Of a DNA stretch of 64,000 nucleotides, positions 61,165-64,000 are shown in pieces (within the stretch, counting starts at the first letter, position 1; every line of letters starts with the position of its first letter). A model generated the notes under the pieces. The model was given only the letters and a program-made list of their open reading frames with translations, did no database searches and was not told the DNA's origin. The position numbers were made by a program, and so were the translations under genes. Source of the stretch: Virgibacillus doumboii (lineage in GTDB: Bacteria > Bacillota > Bacilli > Bacillales > Amphibacillaceae). The stretch is from positions 62,001 to 126,000 of the forward strand of contig NZ_CADCWQ010000001.1 in the NCBI RefSeq assembly GCF_902806455.1, written 5' to 3'.

Positions 61165-61302
61165 ATGGCTGAAAAGAATAATCAGTTCAAGGAAAACACA
61201 AATCATGGTGAACATCGCAACGGTCGTAAAAGCCAGTATAAAAACAGCAACTCCCGCGGCGGCGAGGTACCAAACCAATTTGTTGATCGAAAGAAAGATT
61301 AA
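61165..61302 (+). CDS. Small basic hydrophilic protein, 45 residues
   Basis: A short frame with good signals: ATG preceded by AAAGGGGTATCGAC, a clean TAA stop, and a terminator just behind. The product (AEKNNQFKENTNHGEHRNGR, KSQYKNSNSRGG, EVPNQFVDRKKD) is very polar, rich in N, K, R, with almost no hydrophobic residues, as are small spore or stress proteins. I do not recognise a family. It sits 72 bases behind desR and may be cotranscribed. Confidence 0.6.
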   Translation: MAEKNNQFKENTNHGEHRNGRKSQYKNSNSRGGEVPNQFVDRKKD

Positions 61303-61313
61303 TATCAGGAGAT

Positions 61314-61351
61314 ATAGCGGTGTGATAATATGAAATCACACTGCTATTTTA
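61314..61351 (+). terminator. Terminator behind the small basic gene
   Basis: ATAGCGGTGTGAT pairs with ATCACACTGCTAT around eight bases, then TTTTA. Confidence 0.75.
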
Positions 61352-61365
61352 ATGGAGGCCGGCAT

Positions 61366-61923
61366 ATGGAGAATGAAGCTATTTTTGCAGCAGTTCCGAT
61401 TCTGGAAACAAAACATTATACCTTAAGAGGTCTAACTGAAGATGACGCCGGTGAGTTGTTTCAATTTATGAGCGACCGGGAGACGATGAAATACATAACA
61501 CCTGATCCGGTAAAGACGAAAGATGAGCTGAAAGAAGAAGTTCAAACACAGCTTGACAATTTTACGAATCGGAAAGAAATCCCCTGGGCGGTCGAACATA
61601 ACAGGAACGGTGATCTTGTTGGTAAAATCAGCTTACATAAACTGAGTATCTGGCACAAAAAAGCCGAATTGGGCGTTGTTATTCGTAATGAATACCAAAA
61701 TCAGGGTGTTATGACCGAGGTGCTGGATGAGATTTTAGCTTTTGGCTTTAATACCCTCGGCCTTAACCGGATTGTTGGTGATATTTTTGCTGAAAATAAA
61801 GGGTCAGAGAAATTGTTGAGGAATTTTGGTTTTACCAAAGAGGGAATCCTTAGACAAACGGATTTTGATGGTGTCCGATACCATGATACAGTTGTTTTAT
61901 TCGTTGTTAAGACCGGAATATGA
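61366..61923 (+). CDS. GNAT acetyltransferase, RimJ/RimL-like
   Basis: 185 residues of the RimJ/RimL type: ILETKHYTLRGLTEDDAGEL, then KISLHKLSIWHKKAELGVVI, the cofactor loop NQGVMTEVLDEILAFGFNTL, and NRIVGDIFAENKGSEKLLRN-FGFTKEG. Members acetylate ribosomal proteins or other N-termini, and some detoxify. The cofactor loop is RNEYQNQGVMTE, close to QxxGxG. The ATG was chosen for GGAGG seven bases upstream. Its stop overlaps the open frame of the HAD gene. Confidence 0.88.
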   Translation: MENEAIFAAVPILETKHYTLRGLTEDDAGELFQFMSDRETMKYITPDPVKTKDELKEEVQTQLDNFTNRKEIPWAVEHNRNGDLVGKISLHKLSIWHKKAELGVVIRNEYQNQGVMTEVLDEILAFGFNTLGLNRIVGDIFAENKGSEKLLRNFGFTKEGILRQTDFDGVRYHDTVVLFVVKTGI

Positions 61924-61949
61924 TGCAGTACAACAGGATAGGTGATGGT

Positions 61950-62480
61950 ATGGAGATTGGAATGTTTTTGGATCGGGATGGCGTAATAAATGAAGTACTC
62001 AGTCACCGGGTGAAATTTGTAAACAAGCCCGGTGATTTTCATCTGCTTGATGGTGCTGGTGAAGCGATAAAACGGTTTAATGATAATGGATTCAAGGTTT
62101 TTGTCGTCACTAACCAAGGTGGAATTGGCCTAGGGTTTATGAAGGAAACCGCTTTGGAAAAGGTTCATAAAAAGATGCAGGCTGATTTGGCTGCATACGA
62201 AGCTAAAATTGATGATATCGCCTATTGTCCACACAAACCACATGCCGGGTGTGCCTGCCGGAAGCCGAAGCCGCAAATGCTTTTCGACCTTGCTGAAAAA
62301 CATGATATTGATTTAGCCGAAAGCTATATGGTTGGTGACAGGGAACCGGATATACAAGCCGGAAAAGAAGCAGGAACACAAACCATTCTTATTGGAGACC
62401 TTAGTAATGAACAAGCTGATGCGGATATGTATTTTCCCGACCTTATTTCAGTTGCCAATTGGCTGGAAATTAAACAATAA
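61950..62480 (+). CDS. HAD phosphatase, GmhB-like (heptose bisphosphate / histidinol-phosphate type)
   Basis: 176 residues. The nucleophile motif is FLDRDGVIN (Asp8 and Asp10), followed by VFVVTNQGGIGLG, a zinc loop CPHKPHAGCACRKPKP and the late MVGDREPDIQAGKEAG. The zinc loop places it with D-glycero-D-manno-heptose 1,7-bisphosphate phosphatases and the related histidinol phosphatases. No heptose genes are nearby, so the substrate is open. I took the ATG with AGGTGATGG upstream; an earlier ATG overlapping the previous stop would add 10 residues. Confidence 0.85.
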   Translation: MEIGMFLDRDGVINEVLSHRVKFVNKPGDFHLLDGAGEAIKRFNDNGFKVFVVTNQGGIGLGFMKETALEKVHKKMQADLAAYEAKIDDIAYCPHKPHAGCACRKPKPQMLFDLAEKHDIDLAESYMVGDREPDIQAGKEAGTQTILIGDLSNEQADADMYFPDLISVANWLEIKQ

Positions 62481-62555
62481 GATACTCATGTATTTGTTCT
62501 TTTTGGAAATACTAAGCAGGATTACAACTATTTAACAAAAAGAAAGGATGAATAC

Positions 62556-63302
62556 ATGATGTTGAAAAGCTTTTTGATAGCTCTGACTGTTACGATGGGG
62601 CTGTCTATGAGTGCACCTTCAGGATTGCCGTTTTATAAAGGAATTGCAGAGGATCTTCACAGTAAGTCAGACGCAGAGGAATCAAAAGAAGAATCGTACA
62701 ATAAGATATTTCTCACATTAAAGGCAAAAGAACTCGGGATTGAAACGGAAGGTAAAGATACGGAACAACTGGCAAATGAAGTAATGGATGCAAAAGTCAA
62801 AAATGACGCCAACGAACTTGGGATTGAAACAGAAGGCAAGGACACGAAAGAGCTAGCCAAGGAAGTTCATCATGCGAAAGTAAAACAGAAGGCCGAGGAA
62901 ATGGGTATCGAAACGGAAGGAAAAGAACCGAAAGCCCTGGCGAAAGAAGTCTATGAAGCAATGGTGAAGCAAAAGGCTGATGAACTGGGCATCGAAACCG
63001 AGGGGAAAGGAATGAAAAAGCTTCGAAAAGAGGTTTTTGAAGCGCATATCAGAAGTGAAGCGGAAGCATTAGGAATTAACCCGGAAGGAAAAGACGTGCT
63101 CAACCTAGAAAAGGAAATCCGCGAAACAAAAACGATGCAAACTGCTGAGAAGTTAGGCTTGGAAACAAACGATAAAAGTGCAGAAGAGTTGTTTGATGAG
63201 ATTATGACGGAACATGCTGAAAAAGCCAAAGAGCAGGGGCTATATCCATTCGAAATGAAGGAAGACAAGTTCATGTGGGGCCATCATCAAATGAAGAAAT
63301 AA
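62556..63302 (+). CDS. Secreted protein with six 28-residue SAP-like repeats
   Basis: 248 residues. A signal peptide (MLKSFLIALTVTMGLSMSA) and a short linker lead to six head-to-tail repeats of exactly 28 residues (57-84, 85-112, 113-140, 141-168, 169-196, 197-224), with the consensus A-ELGIETEGKDTKELAKEV--AKVKQK. Helix, loop, helix in each unit resembles SAP or LEM-like motifs. Repeats 2 to 4 are most alike, 5 and 6 most worn. The tail (GLYPFEMKEDKFMWGHHQMK) is different. No cell-wall anchor is present. The function is unknown. AAAGGATG precedes the ATG pair. Confidence 0.8.
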   Translation: MMLKSFLIALTVTMGLSMSAPSGLPFYKGIAEDLHSKSDAEESKEESYNKIFLTLKAKELGIETEGKDTEQLANEVMDAKVKNDANELGIETEGKDTKELAKEVHHAKVKQKAEEMGIETEGKEPKALAKEVYEAMVKQKADELGIETEGKGMKKLRKEVFEAHIRSEAEALGINPEGKDVLNLEKEIRETKTMQTAEKLGLETNDKSAEELFDEIMTEHAEKAKEQGLYPFEMKEDKFMWGHHQMKK

Positions 63303-63389
63303 TTGTTCCCCCGATTATAGTAAAATAAAGGAATTTTAGACTGATTATCGAATAGATATAACAAGTAATGGTCTAAGGGGGGAGTTTAA

Positions 63390-63593
63390 GTGAGTGAAAA
63401 AGGAACAATCAAAGTAAATGATAATGGACCATATCTGGTCAAAGGCAATGTGGAAATGGTTGACGCAAAAGGAAACGTATTTGAAACGAAAAAGGCCTTT
63501 TCCCTATGTCGCTGCGGGCAGTCATCCAACAAACCATTCTGTGATGGAACCCACAAAAAGATTGGATTTGAAAGTGAGCCGCGTGCTGAGTAA
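63390..63593 (+). CDS. CDGSH iron-sulfur domain protein
   Basis: 67 residues with one complete CDGSH motif: Cys40, Cys42, Cys51 and His55 in LCRCGQSSNKPFCDGTHKK, which hold a 2Fe-2S cluster through three Cys and one His. Small bacterial members act in redox or iron-sulfur handling. The start is GTG with AAGGGGGGAG upstream. No partner gene is adjacent; a terminator follows. Confidence 0.92.
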   Translation: MSEKGTIKVNDNGPYLVKGNVEMVDAKGNVFETKKAFSLCRCGQSSNKPFCDGTHKKIGFESEPRAE

Positions 63594-63599
63594 CCAACT

Positions 63600-63640
63600 G
63601 AGGTGTGATATCATCCGATATTCACACCTCTCTTTTTTTC
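63600..63640 (+). terminator. Terminator of the CDGSH gene
   Basis: GAGGTGTGA pairs with TCACACCTC, then TCTTTTTTT. Confidence 0.88.
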
Positions 63641-63748
63641 TGACAACCGGCAAGCTATCGGGCACAAACAGTTAAGTTGTCATGAAACTGCCCGTTTGGA
63701 ATAATAGGAGGTAGAGACAAGATCCAAATGATAAAGGAGATGTGTTTC

Positions 63749-64000
63749 ATGAAAGTATTAGTAATCGGTGCAAATGGACAAATTGGACAGCATCTCGTTG
63801 ATTTACTGCAAAATAGTGATGAACATAAATTACGGGCAATGGTTCGGAAAGAAGAACAGAGAGATGCACTTCAGGAAAAAGGCGTTGAAGCGGTTTTAGC
63901 GGATCTGGAAGGAAGTGTGGAAGCTATTGCTGAAGCAGCAAAGGGCTGTGATGCGGTGGTATTCACAGCCGGATCGGGTGGAAGTACCGGCGCAGACAAA
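63749..64000 (+). CDS. NAD(P)-binding atypical SDR, YhfK/YwnB-like, 3' end outside the window
   Basis: The first 84 codons are in the window: MKVLVIGANGQIGQHLVDLL with the cofactor loop GANGQIG (residues 7-13), then LRAMVRKEEQ, LADLEGSVEAIAEAAKGCDA and VVFTAGSGGSTGADK. This matches the atypical SDR family of NAD(P)H-binding proteins such as B. subtilis YhfK. The ATG has AAAGGAGA upstream. Homologues are about 210 residues long, so most of the gene lies beyond the edge. Confidence 0.85.
   Translation, partial: MKVLVIGANGQIGQHLVDLLQNSDEHKLRAMVRKEEQRDALQEKGVEAVLADLEGSVEAIAEAAKGCDAVVFTAGSGGSTGADK

Overview
The window looks like a chromosomal segment of a spore-forming, low-GC Gram-positive of the family Bacillaceae; a halotolerant genus near Virgibacillus, Oceanobacillus or Lentibacillus is my guess, not a proof. 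The signs are strong GGAGG ribosome sites with many TTG and GTG starts, two SspH-type spore proteins, a SpoIVA gene fragment, a GltC/gltAB locus, a TnrA gene, and a complete DesK/DesR/Des membrane-fluidity system. I found no rRNA, tRNA, CRISPR array, prophage or intact transposase gene.

Layout. 1-3.6 kb: a VOC protein cut by the window edge, a SnoaL-like protein, a sugar dehydrogenase-like beta-propeller and a membrane protein. 3.6-10.8 kb: glutamate synthase (gltA-gltD) with divergent gltC. 10.8-11.8 kb: a gene-free scar with a SpoIVA C-terminal fragment, REP-like sequences and a MITE. 11.9-17.5 kb: a PLL-repeat lectin, malate:quinone oxidoreductase, small conserved proteins and an AraC regulator. 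17.5-18.9 kb: a mosaic of broken genes next to a lipoprotein. 19.3-24.1 kb: a nitrogen block (tnrA, nadE, glnA, asnB) with two GlnR/TnrA boxes. 24.2-30.0 kb: a nonsense-mutated hydrolase and a TetR / MMPL exporter / heptad-repeat protein cluster. 30.1-37.9 kb: a UDG-like protein, an S66 peptidase, the second MITE, an FtsZ-derived protein, a chemoreceptor, a GNAT protein, a Nudix hydrolase and a Bax-inhibitor-like protein. 38-45.3 kb: a cation exchanger, a dead-hydrolase/SARP regulator, a c-di-GMP-I riboswitch in front of a SinI-like gene, HMG-CoA lyase, an XRE-cupin regulator, a STAS-like protein and a soluble chemoreceptor. 45.4-54.5 kb: a dicarboxylate symporter, a hydrolase/DUF2785 pair, a CAP lipoprotein, two sspH genes, a nonsense-mutated MFS gene, a methyltransferase, a flavoprotein and a BstA-like protein. 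54.6-64 kb: a polysaccharide deacetylase with a coiled-coil partner, a truncated Na+/H+ antiporter, des-desK-desR, a GNAT/HAD pair, a 28-residue-repeat secreted protein, a CDGSH protein and the start of an SDR gene.

How genes work together. GltAB, GlnA, AsnB, NadE and TnrA form a nitrogen-assimilation neighbourhood. DesK and DesR sense membrane order and should drive des next door. The c-di-GMP riboswitch in front of the SinI-like gene suggests a direct second-messenger input into the biofilm/motility switch. Two dispersed repeat families (a MITE with TTGAGTT-type ends, and a CGGACAT/ATGTCCG palindromic element in three copies) and at least five broken genes show a chromosome that is actively decaying or rearranging in its accessory stretches.
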